A stretch of DNA of 64,000 bases from Notospermus geniculatus (Eukaryota; Nemertea; Pilidiophora; Heteronemertea; Lineidae), in the NCBI GenBank assembly GCA_002633025.1, contig NMRB01000649.1:40108-104107 (forward strand), read 5' to 3'. The notes beneath the pieces were generated by a model, which saw only the letters and a list, made by a program, of their open reading frames with translations, was not told the DNA's origin and searched no databases. This document shows, piece after piece, positions 26,279-37,029 of this stretch. The translations under genes were made by a program, and so were the position numbers. Numbering within the stretch: position 1 is the first letter of the stretch; each line of letters starts with the position of its first letter.

Positions 26279-28085
26279 TCATAATGCTGCACCTCCAATC
26301 CGGGACTCAGCTGCCGATGACGATCAATGGGAGGAGGAGGATTCGTAAAGACAATTAGACTGGGTATTTACCAATTTGAATTAAGGAACTCATGTCATAA
26401 ATTGACTTTTGATCTGTCTGCAAATTATTCTGCAGTAAAAAATTATAAAATAAGTTCATTCTAAACAGAAAAATTCGAAAAATCCCTTGGACATGCTAAT
26501 CGACGTATATTATGACGTCATAAACGTCACTGTACGACACAGAGACCCCCCACTGATACGAAAACCTGTCTATTAGATTGACAATGGGCATATTTGTATC
26601 TATTGGTAATACATTTATGTGGTCTAAAATGAAGCAGAAAAAAGTTTTGTATACATTGAAATTTCACATGGCGGCCATATTGAATTTCCAAAATTTGACC
26701 CCTTTCCGGGTCCCCTTCGGGTGTCAACTTTTAGTATGTTAAAAAGCATGACTCAGAGAACCAGAAACCATCAAAAAACCTTTTGGAGCAATTTGTTCAG
26801 GGTCAAACCATATCTGGACTCTACTATNGTCAAATGTAGGTCACTTTCTATCTGCATTCAGGTGTGATAGAATCTAATGCCCCCGTCTTTCTAATGTCCC
26901 TCTGCATTGTTTGTCACAGGATTAAGGGTCTTGGTCTCTTTAGGGCCGATTTTTTAAACGATGGCTAAGATAACCATCGGGTTTCATTAACCCTCAGTTG
27001 ACAAACTGTTTGATAATCGAAGTGAATTTTTCGATTTTATGAATCGTTGATAGCCAAACATTCTAAAAGTCAAAAGGTTTACTTTGGTTAATTCACGGTT
27101 TGTCAGAAAAGCCGATGGTTAAACAGAGGTTTACCTTAAAGCTGACGTGAACGAACAAAAAGCCCCCATGCGACGAGCAAGAGAATTGCAAACGCCCTGC
27201 AAACACCTCAAACGAAGGCTCAGAACATGATTGACCCCACGACGCCAGGAGGGCGCCACCTTATTTGAACCATCCTCATGTAAACACGTACAATTAGATA
27301 TCTTTAATGTAATGATGAGGTCCGATAATTAAGGGTGAATTACTGTGGGAGTTACATATTGGGAATATAAGCTGCATTAAAACACATGAGGCCAAAAAAC
27401 AAGTTTGAGAACTACGTTTTCTGGGCGTAGTTGCTCACCGTGTTGTGCGGCAAAACCGTGGAGACGGTGTAAACAACATCCATCGACCATGACGCCGGCA
27501 TGACCAACAAAACGGGTTACGAGGAAAGTCAAAGGAATAAATTTAATGGCGATTTGCTTACGTTTTGCAACACTTTCTGATGCTGATCGCTTCCTTCTCG
27601 TGCTCCTGATGTGCTTGGTTGTTCTGTTGCCAAGGACGCAAAGTAGTTCAAACGATTCGTAGTACATGTAGTAATACACGGGCATTACAAAAATACTACG
27701 GAGTGACCGAGGTCTCACTCCACAGGTATGTGACATATGTCAAAAATGCCCTCTAAATCAGCTTTCTCATAATAACTGCAGATGTTAGTTTTGGCCACCA
27801 GACCACCAAATCGTGCTCAAAAACAGGCAAATGAGCACATTTTCTGAATAACAGAGCAACACTCAGTCAAATAAGATCATTTTACATAGATCTGAAGGTA
27901 CAGGCAGTGTATTTCTAGCGGGTGATCCGAGTACATGGGCCTACCCATCAAGCGCCTGATTTCACCCAGAAAATGCCACTTTTTCCCCAAAAGGCACATG
28001 CATCAAAACACTATCCTCGTCCCAATATTACAGCGAAATCGTATACATGGGACGAGGTAGAAAATGTAAGTTTCGTGATAAAAAC
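26279..28085. other. intergenic or intron, repeat fragments
   Basis: 26,935-27,130 is a fragment with GGGCCGATTTTTTAAACGAT GGCTAAGATAACCATCGG and inverse GATGGTTAAAC pieces. 27,138-27,265 is one arm of the 5.1-kb fold-back element. A 119-codon minus-strand ORF (27,377-27,736) has no family resemblance. One undetermined base lies at 26,827. Otherwise nothing. Confidence 0.5.
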
Positions 28086-28740
28086 TAGGGCCCACATTTT
28101 CAAATCTGTTTTAACACTAAAATACATTTTAAAAAGATGAAACAATGTTTTTAGGAAAAATCATATTCTAGAACTTGTTTAAGTTTTAGAACGCTCCGAC
28201 GAAAACACATTTTTTCTTTCACATTTCCCAAAGGGTTTTAACGCTAAAACACATTTTAAATCTCCCATAAAAAGCGTTTTAGCTAGAGCAAGGTAGGGGC
28301 ATGCGTAACTTCCTGTTGGCTTCGTTTAGTCACATCGACAGCCTCAGGTGTTATATCTGCCAGTGTTTCTGTGGGTCAGTGTGTCCCCCTTATTGTTTGG
28401 GAAACGCTGGCAGACAGATCGACATGTTTCTCTGTCTGTCCCCTATTGTCAAGTCAGGAGTGGAGCACTCGTACATGGGGAACACTCGCAGAGGTTACAC
28501 CAGGCCCATGTTTGCAAACAGTTTTAACACTAAAATGCATTTTATTCTAGCACGTGCAGGCCTTGGCACTGCCACAAAACACATTTTAACGCTTAAAACG
28601 CTGGCTGAAACAATGTTTCACTAAGAACAACGTTTTATCTTCAAACACTTTTTAAAATATGAATTTAAAATGCTTCTTATGATAGAACAGATTTTTGTCA
28701 AAACAGGTTTCGGATAAAACAGCTTTGAAAATATGGGCCT
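28086..28740. mobile_element. fold-back element, GGGCCCA(C/T)A TTTTCAAA ends
   Basis: Starts AGGGCCCACATTTTCAAATC TGTTTTAACACTAAAATACA and ends ...AAAACAGCTTTGAAAATATGGGCCTAG. The TTTTAACACTAAAA(T/C)(A/G)CATTTT unit recurs several times inside, and a second start-like copy at 28,500 suggests a nested or duplicated element. Confidence 0.65.
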
Positions 28741-28744
28741 AGGT

Positions 28745-29155
28745 TTTTGTACGCCGTTTGTCCAGTTATTCAAAAAACCAATATTTTCTCCAAAAATACT
28801 GGTTTTATTGAAGAAAAACTAACTTTTTGTATAAAACCAGGTTTTTTAAGCATACATATAGGTTTTTTTGGCTATTTGTCCAGTTATTGCCGAAAAACTA
28901 ACATGTTTAGACAAAAAAACTAAGTTTTATGCTGATGATTGAAAAACCTACATTTATGAGCATAAAACTTAGTTTTATTGCAAAAAAAGGTTTTTTGTAA
29001 AAATCTAAGTTTTATTGCAAAAAAACTGTTTTTTTGGGCAAAAAACTTAGTTTTTTTCAAAAAACCTATATTTTTTCCACAAAAACTAAGTTTTATAAGC
29101 ATAAAACTAAGTTTTATTGCAAAAATATAGGTTTTTTGAATAACTGGACAATCCG
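28745..29155. mobile_element. fold-back element made of iterated AAACTTAGTTTTATTGC motifs
   Basis: TTTGTCCAGTTATTCAAAAA ACC at the left and GGTTTTTTGAATAACTGGACAA at the right. Between them about a dozen variants of AAAACCTA, AACTTAGTTTTATTGC and TTTTTTGGGC occur in both orientations. Confidence 0.75.
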
Positions 29156-29464
29156 TTTGCCATAGAGGTGTACTTATATCGTGGTATATATGGCGAAGGC
29201 ATTCCGCGGGCATTCCCATTTTCCGCGTAATCTGTGTGGACATTGTCGGTAAATAGCCCAGGCTACACATTACAGTGAAATAGTATTTACTTATGCAATG
29301 TGTTGTTAGTATTGGGGCCCGTCCGTGTTGCACAGTCTGGTGGGCAGCAGTGCCTCAACTCAATCAACTGCTGCCTGAACTGATGACTCGCCACACCGAC
29401 GACAAGGGACTGTGCTGTGCGCTTCGCCCCCAATTCTTAAATGCATTAATATCATAGACAGTAC

Positions 29465-29522
29465 ATGCTTTCGCTGCTTTAGGAGAGAACGTTGCTTTTC
29501 TCTCTTAAAGCAGCGAAAGCAT
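29465..29522. repeat. 58-base hairpin with 24-bp stem
   Basis: ATGCTTTCGCTGCTTTAGGA GAGA pairs with TCTCTCTTAAAGCAGCGAAAGCAT, one G-T pair, loop of about ten bases. The size fits a pre-miRNA or a very short MITE; no promoter or conservation evidence is visible. Confidence 0.55.
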
Positions 29523-29777
29523 ACTTTATTAACAACATCGCCAGAAGGCTAGGCCTACATGGTAAACCCCTACAAAGCCCCACCGGTTCAATAATTCTGG
29601 ATATCTATCTTGATAAATATTCTTGTAACTGAAATATATTTATGATTTTACGCTCAAAAACAAACAAAACGTTGTGAAAGGCGAGATTTAATTCGATTTT
29701 ATCTGATTTGTTAATATCAGAAGTTGACAATAAGTGGCACACCGTAATGTTTACAATTCGAACTAGAGCACACCTTT

Positions 29778-30415
29778 AAGGGCTGTCACACTGAAGTAGT
29801 TCTCAAAACGTCCTAACAAAATCGTAAAACGGGCTAGAACGTGCAACCCTTGGCAAAATAATGCTTCGATGTTCTGGAGCACGCTCCCCGTCCATGAAGT
29901 TCGTAAAAAGACTGTAAAAAGTTGCCACTGCGTCCACTCCGTTCGCAGACAGTTTGAGCCCGTTCGACAAAATTTTCAAGAACGTACTGAGAACTAGCTC
30001 AGTGTGATGGGGTATTAAGGGCCTGTCACACTGAAGTAGTTCTCAAAACGTCCTGCCCGTCCTAAAAAATCGTAAAACGGGCTAGAACGTGTAACCCTTG
30101 GCCAAATAATGCCTCGGTGTTCTAGAGCACCCTTCCCGTCCATGAAGTTCGTAAAAAGACTGCAAAAAGTTGCCACTTACGTCCACTCGGTTCGCACACA
30201 GTTTGAGCCCGTTCGGCAAAATTTTCAAGAACGGACTGAGAACTAGTTCAGTATGATTGGGGCATTAAGGGCCTGTCACACTGAAGTAGTTCTCAAAACG
30301 TACTGCCCCGTCCTAAAAATATGTAAAACGGGCTAGAACGTATAACCCTTGGCCAAAAAATACTTCGATATTCTGGAGCACCCTTCCTGTCCATGAAGTT
30401 CGTTCATCTGACGAA
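29778..30415. mobile_element. three tandem MITE copies, GGCCTGTCACACTGAAG family
   Basis: Units begin near 29,779, 30,017 and 30,268 (AAGGGCCTGTCACACTGAAG TAGTTCTCAAAACG). The first two end GAACTAG(C/T)TCAGT(G/A)TGAT(T)GGGG(C/T)ATT; the third is cut off at 30,405. Head-to-tail arrangement, period about 240-250. Confidence 0.85.
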
Positions 30416-30570
30416 TGAATGCACCTGATTCATGCACACTGGCTGTGAACGTTTTCTATAAACCAGCGGTTTTGATCATAACGTGACACGCGATTCTGAC
30501 CTGTCTATTCTTCAAGGAGCCACAGACGATTAAGTATAAACTTGAAAAGGTAATCCCATTCCGGCCACCA

Positions 30571-31491
30571 ATGAAGACGGCCAAGAAAGGAGCTTGTTTC
30601 GCACACAAAGCTTCAGGGGAAATAATTCAGATGCAAGGGGCGCGGGACACACCCTTTTCAAGTATTGTTGTTTATGGTAACAAAAGAAGTTACTTTGGAA
30701 TCGAGTACAAGTCTTCTTTCTACAAAAAAGTCCTAGCGATTGTAAGATTTATATACATGGGCTACTTAGTGTTTTCTTCCTACATCCATCGGAAAAAGAC
30801 CTGCCTGGTCTATAACGCCAAAACGGGGACATTCGAAGGCAGCCTTGTCATGCCCAGCATGAAAAAATGCAGTTGGAGAAGAAAGGACTTCGATATTGAC
30901 GTTGGGTATGAGGGGAAAGTCGTTGTGTTTTGCGGTCGAAATTTCGTCGATGCCACCATTTATGACATAAATTTGTCAAACGAAACTGGTCGAGTTGACA
31001 TTGTTCTTACAAATGGAATCGTCTTCCCTTTGACGAGATGGCCACAAGTTGTCAACAAGGATGTTTACATCCTTAGCAAAAGATATGACGGCCTATACGT
31101 CATTGCTGGGTATCTTGTGAGAGATAATTACCGGGTAACGGAATACCGGCCAAGGCAAATGGAGTTCCTCTTTAAACACTGTAGTGGTAATCCTATCCGA
31201 GTAGATTTTAGTAAATCTTCCAATATATTGTTCCTTATTTGTTTTCCGAGGCCGACTGCGATCGGGTTTAGACGAACTATTTTTGATCCTAAGGATTGTC
31301 ACGGGAAAAGAACGTTTGAAGAGAAAATCGTGTTCTTTTATCCCTTGATGAACGATTGGTCGGCGATTCACTACCAGTTCAGCCTCATTGACGATGCATT
31401 TTTACATTTCAAACGGCCTCCACGGATGGCCCCAGGCATGCAAGAACATTTGGTTTCTGCAGACGTTTACCATCTTATGGTAGAAGATTAG
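30571..31491 (+). CDS. uncharacterised single-exon ORF, 306 codons
   Basis: Uninterrupted ORF starting MKTAKKGACFAHKASGEI and ending SADVYHLMVED. Not recognised. It has several evenly spaced beta-rich stretches (CLVYNAKTGTFEGSLVMP; GKVVVFCGRNFVDATIYDI; DVYILSKRYDGLYVIAGYL) that recall the repeats of kelch or F-box-associated propellers, and a hydrophobic patch (VLAIVRFIYMGYLVFSSY) near residue 55. The frame stays open upstream to a TGA at 30,484, and a pyrimidine-rich AG at about 30,515 could be a splice acceptor, giving EPQTIKYKLEKVIPFRPP before the Met. It may therefore be the last exon of a BTB/kelch-like gene (inference). Its length and balanced composition argue for real coding sequence, unlike the surrounding repeats. 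An 11-bp GC hairpin follows the stop. Confidence 0.65.
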   Translation: MKTAKKGACFAHKASGEIIQMQGARDTPFSSIVVYGNKRSYFGIEYKSSFYKKVLAIVRFIYMGYLVFSSYIHRKKTCLVYNAKTGTFEGSLVMPSMKKCSWRRKDFDIDVGYEGKVVVFCGRNFVDATIYDINLSNETGRVDIVLTNGIVFPLTRWPQVVNKDVYILSKRYDGLYVIAGYLVRDNYRVTEYRPRQMEFLFKHCSGNPIRVDFSKSSNILFLICFPRPTAIGFRRTIFDPKDCHGKRTFEEKIVFFYPLMNDWSAIHYQFSLIDDAFLHFKRPPRMAPGMQEHLVSADVYHLMVED

Positions 31492-31553
31492 AATTGCTGA
31501 GACCTATGCTATGAGGCAGTCGGGAATCATCCTGAGTGACAATATCAGTCATT

Positions 31554-31584
31554 AAGACCGCCCCCATCTCAATGGGGCGGTCTT
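31554..31584. promoter_or_regulatory. GC-rich hairpin 3' of the 306-codon ORF
   Basis: AAGACCGCCCC pairs perfectly with GGGGCGGTCTT around a 9-base loop, 63 bases after the stop codon. It looks like a 3'-UTR structural element, but it is not the histone-type stem-loop. The role is unknown. Confidence 0.5.
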
Positions 31585-31879
31585 CCTTGTTTTTACTGAA
31601 TTTCTCTCTCTCTCTCTCTGGATCTCTCCATCCAATCTGCGGTTCTCCAATGATAACTAACGAAAAATGCCATGTATCGCGGTAAAACTTTCAGGAATGG
31701 CAGATGTGCATATTACACAGAACCCTATTGATTCTTGGGGTCATCCGTGTACAAATAGTGCGAAATTTGGGTGACATTTCTCGTTTTATCTATATTTCAT
31801 GATTGGTTCAAACTGAGTGACTGAAATGCCATCTTCAGGCAATTCATAGTGCATTGTACTATTAGTATCTATAACATTT

Positions 31880-32573
31880 AGTTATAATATAATAATAATA
31901 ATTTATTTAATTAAAGTGCAACATTAATGTAGAAACATTTTCTATGCACTGTACAATAAAACAATATGGATGCATAATTTAAAACATATATTGCCTAGTC
32001 GAAAACTTTTTTAAAAAGAAATGTTTTCAGATTTTTCTTAAAACTGGTGGTGTCCGTGAGGCAGCGCATTTCGGCCGGTAAGGAGTTCCACAGTCTGGGC
32101 GCCACCGCCCCCAGCGATCGGTCACCGTACTGCCCATTGGTGCGTGGGATGGCGAGAAGCCAAGGATCAGCCGTCGACCGAAGACTGCGGGTAGGGCTCC
32201 GCAGCCTGAGGAACTCCTGTAAATAACCGGGACTAGTCTCACGGTGCAACACATTATGCACCGTAAGTAAGATCTTGTAGTCAATGCGCTGCCTCACAGG
32301 CAACCAATGGAGATCTTTTAAAATTGGTGTGATGTGCTCTCTCCTCCTGGTTCTGGTGAGAAGTCTCGCGGCAGAGTTCTGTGCCTTCTGCAGGCGAGAA
32401 ATCTCATAGTCAGGCAGACCCAGGAGAAGAGAGTTTTGGAAATCCAATCTTGTGGTGATGAGAGCATTTATGATACGTGCACATGTCACATCAGTGAGAT
32501 ATCTTCGGACTTTTGCCAACCTAGAGATCTGGAAATAAACCGATTTTACAACACTAGAGACCTGCGGCGACAT
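31880..32573 (-). pseudogene. CR1/L2-type non-LTR retrotransposon, 3' end
   Basis: A 192-codon minus-strand ORF carries the C-terminal region of a LINE reverse transcriptase: RRYLTDVTCARIINALITTR LDFQNSLLLGLP, LQKAQNSAARLLTRTRRREH ITPILKDLHWLPVRQRIDYK, YGDRSLGAVAPRLWNSLP and FKKNLKTFLFKKVFD. The catalytic palm (FADD) and endonuclease are absent, so the copy is 5'-truncated. The 3' tail is an AAT/ATT microsatellite at 31,885-31,910, as L2-type elements have. Confidence 0.9.
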
Positions 32574-32924
32574 AGTTCGTTATGTATGCTGAAGATGGCG
32601 TTGTGATCACCCTGGACTGGTTCCTCGCTTGATTGATGATTCAGTGGACGGGAGGAAGAGTCAATCCCTTTCTGGTCCGCCACATACCTGTTATTGAACC
32701 CTGTTAGCAGTACATAGCACACAGTTCAGTTTATCACTGAATAGTATTAGTAGTGACCTTTAGAGCTTCTCCTTCTGAAGTTAGTAGGGGGAAATCCAAG
32801 TCTCCCGCTTTGGAAAAAGTCTCCCTGCTTTTAGGAATGGGAGACTTATATTCTCCCTATTTCAAAAGCCTGGAACCAACCCTGGTCGCTCGATAATAAT
32901 TATCGATCAGTCAAATCTGTCTTA
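32574..32924. other. intergenic, no recognised feature
   Basis: Contains CTCCC(T/G)(A/C)TTT and GGGAGAC inverse pieces near 32,790-32,860, perhaps a small fold-back relic. No coding signal. Confidence 0.4.
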
Positions 32925-33937
32925 GTAGTCTGGACGCAGAACGAAAAAGTGTCGGATTTCGGATAACAGCAATTTTTTACATTTTTGATATCTCCAAATG
33001 ACAGAGATTCAGAATCCGCCGGGTGCCACTCTGGCACCCTTGCGCGTTTTGAGGAAATCCCGTTTGAATTTTTGGAACTGACTTTACCATTGGACGTCAG
33101 CTGACGCAACGACTGAGCTTTGTACAGGAGAATGGGACCCGATGTACAGCTAACTTTTGAACGGTGGGATTTACACCCCATAAATGTATTACCAACAGAT
33201 AGAAACATGATGCCTCAGAAGCAGACAAGCATGTTCTTAAAGCCTCACAGTATTGAATTTTTCGATATTTTCAAAGTGTTAGGACTGTGCAGGCAGAGGT
33301 CTTATAGTCTCATAATGGTCCCCAAAATGCTTGCCTGATACGTACTTCAAGGAATCAAGGCCTAGTTTTCAACACACAATGAAAAAACTGAAGGCAGAGT
33401 TCTAATGCATTCAGATAGAGTATAGTACATTTTACACTACGCTAACGTCGGAGGACGTAAGCAATTTCTGAATTCAATACAGTGAGGCTTTAATTGTTTT
33501 CATTAGTTATGTAATAAGAAATGACGTTTTTTATGTTAATTAACGCAAAATGGGTTAAAATACATAAAAACGCCGTTTCCAATTACGTAACCAGTTAAAA
33601 ATTACTCAAAACATGCTTATATGATTACGAGGCACCATGTTTCTATCTGTTGAATACATTTATGGGGTGTAAATCCCACCGTCAAAAGTTAGCTGTACAT
33701 CGGGTCCCATTCTCCTGTACAAAGCTCAGTCGTTGCGTCAGCTGACGTCCAATGATAAAGTCAGTTCCAAAAATTCAAACGGGATTTTCTCAAAACGCTC
33801 AAGGGTGCCAGAGTGGCACCCGGCGGATTCTGAAAAGCTGTCATTTGAAGACATCAAAAATGCAAAAAAAATTGCCGTTATCCGCAATTCGACACGTTTT
33901 TGAAAATCGGGGTTTTGCGTCCAGACTATAGCTCCCA
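32925..33937. mobile_element. 1-kb fold-back element with 300-bp arms
   Basis: 32,925-33,215 (AGTCTGGACGCAGAACGAAA ... CAGCTGACGCAACGACTGAG CTTTGTACAGGAGAATGGGA) recurs inverted at 33,635-33,935. A related, smaller fold-back lies at 40,993-41,555. ORFs of about 70-100 codons on both strands are mirror shadows. Confidence 0.85.
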
Positions 33938-33984
33938 ATTTCCAAGGGCGGTCTTTCAAATTGACTGGTAAGTCAATTTCTAGT

Positions 33985-35785
33985 TTAAACCTAGGTCACA
34001 CTGTGGCGACTTAGGAGGGCGAATTCCCACGAACTAGAAAAAGTGATAAAATCTTGGCAATTCGTATTGGGCTCGTGGTGGATTCTCCCTCATTCGCCGA
34101 CATTCTTGGCCAAGCGCGGTCCAAGCGCTATTTATTTTTCATCGTACATGTACTGCATTTTCCTACTGCATTCTTGGAGCCAGTCCTGGCGATTCGCATA
34201 TATTCTTGAACATTCGTAGGGGGTCGTAGTGAGGCGCGGGAGCAAGAATGACCACGACCAATCACGACAATAGCCCCTGTCACACCGTGGCGATTATTGT
34301 GGCGAATCTCCGCGAACTGGGGGGATTATTTTTTGTCGTCGTAATGCCTGGCTTTCACTGACGCTACGAATGTCCCGAATCACCCCGAATCTGAAAGTTG
34401 TCGGGTTCGCAGATAATTCTCAAACGATTCTTGCAGTTCCTAAGTGATTCTTAGTTGATTCCTGAACATTCGTACTGTTCGCGTGAGTTTTTGTTTGTCA
34501 AAAACTTTCGTGGGAGCGTTCACGAATTCCACGACACAAATTCAACTACGAAATACAAATTCAAAGAATCATGTAAGAATTATACGAATAAGGTACCGCT
34601 CACTTACGAATATTCGTGGCCGATTCGTGATAGATCCGTACTTGATTCATAAATACATTCGGGACATTCGTGCCTGTTTCGGGATGTTTTCGGCGTGGGT
34701 CCACAAATTTGAGGGAGACACGAATGGCCAAGAATAGCCCAGAATGCAAAAGAATCGACTACGAAGCTGTTACGGACGATAAGAAAGGGTTACAAAGTGT
34801 TTACGATCTATACGAATTTGAAATTCCTATAGATCGTGGTCGATTCGTGACCGTCGCACGAAAGTTTTTGACAAACAAAAACTTTCGTGGCGACTCGACG
34901 AACTCACACGAACTGTACGAATGTTTTAGGAATCAACCAAGAATCTTTTAAGAACTGCAAGAAACGTTTGAGAATTATCTACGAAGCGGACAACTTCCTG
35001 ATTCGGGACATTCGTAGCGTCAGTGAAAGTGGGGCATCATGGACCCACGCCGAAAACAGACAGGAATGTCTCGAATGTATTTACGAATCGGGCACGACTA
35101 TTCGTAAGTGAGTCGGTACCTTATTCGTACAATTCTTACACGATTCTTTGAATTCGTACTTGTTTCTTAACCCATTCTTGACATTCGGCATATTTTTCAA
35201 GCCGATAGCCACGAATGTGGGCAATTTCGGATTCGGGGCGATTCGGGACATTCGTAGCGATAGTGAAAGCCAGGCATAATTCGCCTGAATCACCACGAAT
35301 GTATACGATCGCAGTTCGAACTCACTACGATTGAGTAAGAACGCAGTACGACTGACCGAGAACGCAGTACTCGCCACCATTCGCGGGGGGATCATCCCAC
35401 GGTTCTCACTCATTCGTAGTTGAGTCGTGCTCAATCGTACTAACTATAATTCGTACTGATCGCGGTGCTTCGTCGCGTATGCGTATTGGATTCACGGTCA
35501 ATCGCGCCTCAGTACGACCCCCCCTATACTAATGTGCGAATCGCCACGACTGGCTCCAAGAATGCAGTAGGAATGCAGTACGATGAAAAATAAATCGTGC
35601 TTGGACGGCGAATGTTTGAACATTTCGAAACAGTCGCAGCCCCTCTGAGACTGGCCAAGAATGCGGGCGAATGACGGAGAATCCACCACGAGCCCAATAC
35701 GAACTGCCAAGATTTTTTTTCACTTTTTCTAGTTCGTGGGGATTCGCCCTCCTAAGTCGCCACAGTGTGACAGGGGTTTTAAATA
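33985..35785. mobile_element. 1.8-kb nested fold-back element rich in ATTCGTA
   Basis: Outer ends CTAGGTCACACTGTGGCGAC TTAGGAGGGCGAATTC and the inverse ...GAATTCGCC-like CCTCCTAAGTCGCCACAGTGTGACAG. Within it a second fold-back begins at 34,262 (GCCCCTGTCACACCGTGGCG) with GGCTTTCACTGACGCTACGA ATGTCCCGAATC met inversely at 35,000-35,035 and 35,236-35,275. Dozens of ATTCGTA and TACGAAT words account for the many mirror ORFs. Confidence 0.75.
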
Positions 35786-36180
35786 GTCGCGTTCGTTCTG
35801 CATTCTAGGTCAATCGTACTGCGTTCGTACTCAATCGTAGTGAGTTCGTACTGCGATCGTATACATTCGTGGTGATTCTTCATGATTCCTACTCCACTCT
35901 TCTAGCTTCGTACAAAGTTCGTACGTGATTCGTACTACATTCGTAATGATTCTTGTTCATTCTCACTCCAATCTTACTCCCGTCGCCGACATACCTACGG
36001 GAATCTTTACAAAATACCTACATGTACAGCATGCGTACCACAATCTTAGAACATTCTTGTATCTCACACCTCAAGTAAATTTCCTTGGATGCCATTGGCC
36101 AAATCCCGTCACGATCTCCGAGAATTTCGATATGTCCCCCTCTGACATCACCAAACATAAATTAAAGTAAATAGAGATGA
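35786..36180. other. continuation of TTCGTAC-rich repeat, then unassigned
   Basis: 35,800-35,960 has further CAATCGTACTGCGTTCGTAC-type words. 35,960-36,180 shows nothing recognisable. Confidence 0.4.
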
Positions 36181-36812
36181 CACCTTTTTCATGATGAACT
36201 GAGTGTATTTTGGTCCGAAGACCCGATACAAGCTTTCGTCACTTACTGTGACTTCATCAGGTATGAGAAAATAAGGGAAAGCTATACCAATATACACAAA
36301 ATTAACTGTAAAAACATATGGAAAGAATTAAACTGGTGACTTCACACATCTTATCCTACAGATGGTGGGAACAAACAGAGCAGGGAAAGTACAATGCTGG
36401 AATGACAATGGTGTGTACAGTACATTAATTGGTCAGTTGGTAATGTGCTAGAAAACCCTGATCCCTGTTAAGCCCACNNNNNNNNNNNNNNNNNNNNNNN
36501 NNNNNNNNNNNNNNNNNNNNNNNNNNNNNNNNNNNNNNNNNNNNNNNNNNNNNNNNNNNNNNNNNNNNNNNNNNNNNNNNNNNNNNNNNNNNNNNNNNNN
36601 NNNNNNNNNNNNNNNNNNNNNNNNNNNNNNNNNNNNNNNNNNNNNNNNNNNNNNNNNNNNNNNNNNNTTAAAGTTTGACTCGTTTCACCAATGTACAAAA
36701 CATCACACTTTTTGCAACGAATCATGTATACAACATTAGCACTGCCACAGTCAAAATGACAGAATGGCAACAGTAAGATCAACTGAAGTCCTTCGCAGAT
36801 GGACGACCCCAC
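36181..36812 (-). pseudogene. Penelope-like element, 3' end (GIY-YIG start, gap, 3' UTR)
   Basis: On the minus strand 36,668-36,760 encodes SANVVYMIRCKKCDVLYIGE TSQTL, the start of the GIY-YIG endonuclease of Penelope-like elements (V-Y-x-I-x-C-x2-C-x3-Y-I-G-E-T). The frame then enters a 190-base gap (36,478-36,667). Beyond it lies a non-coding 3' region with a hammerhead ribozyme motif, ending near 36,181. The upstream side is interrupted by two MITEs from 36,813. Confidence 0.8.
36224..36267 (-). ncRNA. hammerhead ribozyme motif in Penelope-like 3' end
   Basis: Reading the minus strand: CATAC, then the core CTGATGA (36,254-36,260), stem II GTCAC/GTGAC with loop AGTAA, the core GAAA (36,234-36,237), then GCTT and GTATC. 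ATAC before the core pairs with GTAT after it (stem I). Stem III is only the palindrome AGCT, which cannot close in one molecule but can pair between two copies, as described for Penelope-like element hammerheads. Cleavage would fall between GCTT and GTATC. All invariant core bases are present. Confidence 0.8.
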
Positions 36813-37029
36813 TATAGAGCTTGTGCAGATGACGTCATCACAGAAAAATCCGCCATCTTGACGGTCAAATTTGACATCGTACGACGTCGGCGACCCACGT
36901 GGTGCACTTCCTCGTCAACGCTTCTACCATGACGCAGCACCTACACGTGGCGCACTTTGTCGGGGACGTCAGCATGGTGGACTGCAGGTCAAAAGTGATG
37001 TCATATTGAGCCGCTGCACAAGTTCTATA
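36813..37029. mobile_element. MITE, TATAGAGCTTGTGCAG family, copy 2
   Basis: TATAGAGCTTGTGCAGATGA CGTCATCACAG ... GAGCCGCTGCACAAGTTCTATA. Same interior as 11,117-11,350. Confidence 0.85.

Noticed and set aside
32027-32606. ORFs on both strands overlapping the LINE fragment as separate genes
   Set aside because: They are shadow frames of the reverse transcriptase remnant on the minus strand.
34455-35434. Several 65-117 codon ORFs as a gene cluster
   Set aside because: They come in mirror pairs produced by the fold-back element and show repeated TNS/IRD-type words from ATTCGTA repeats.
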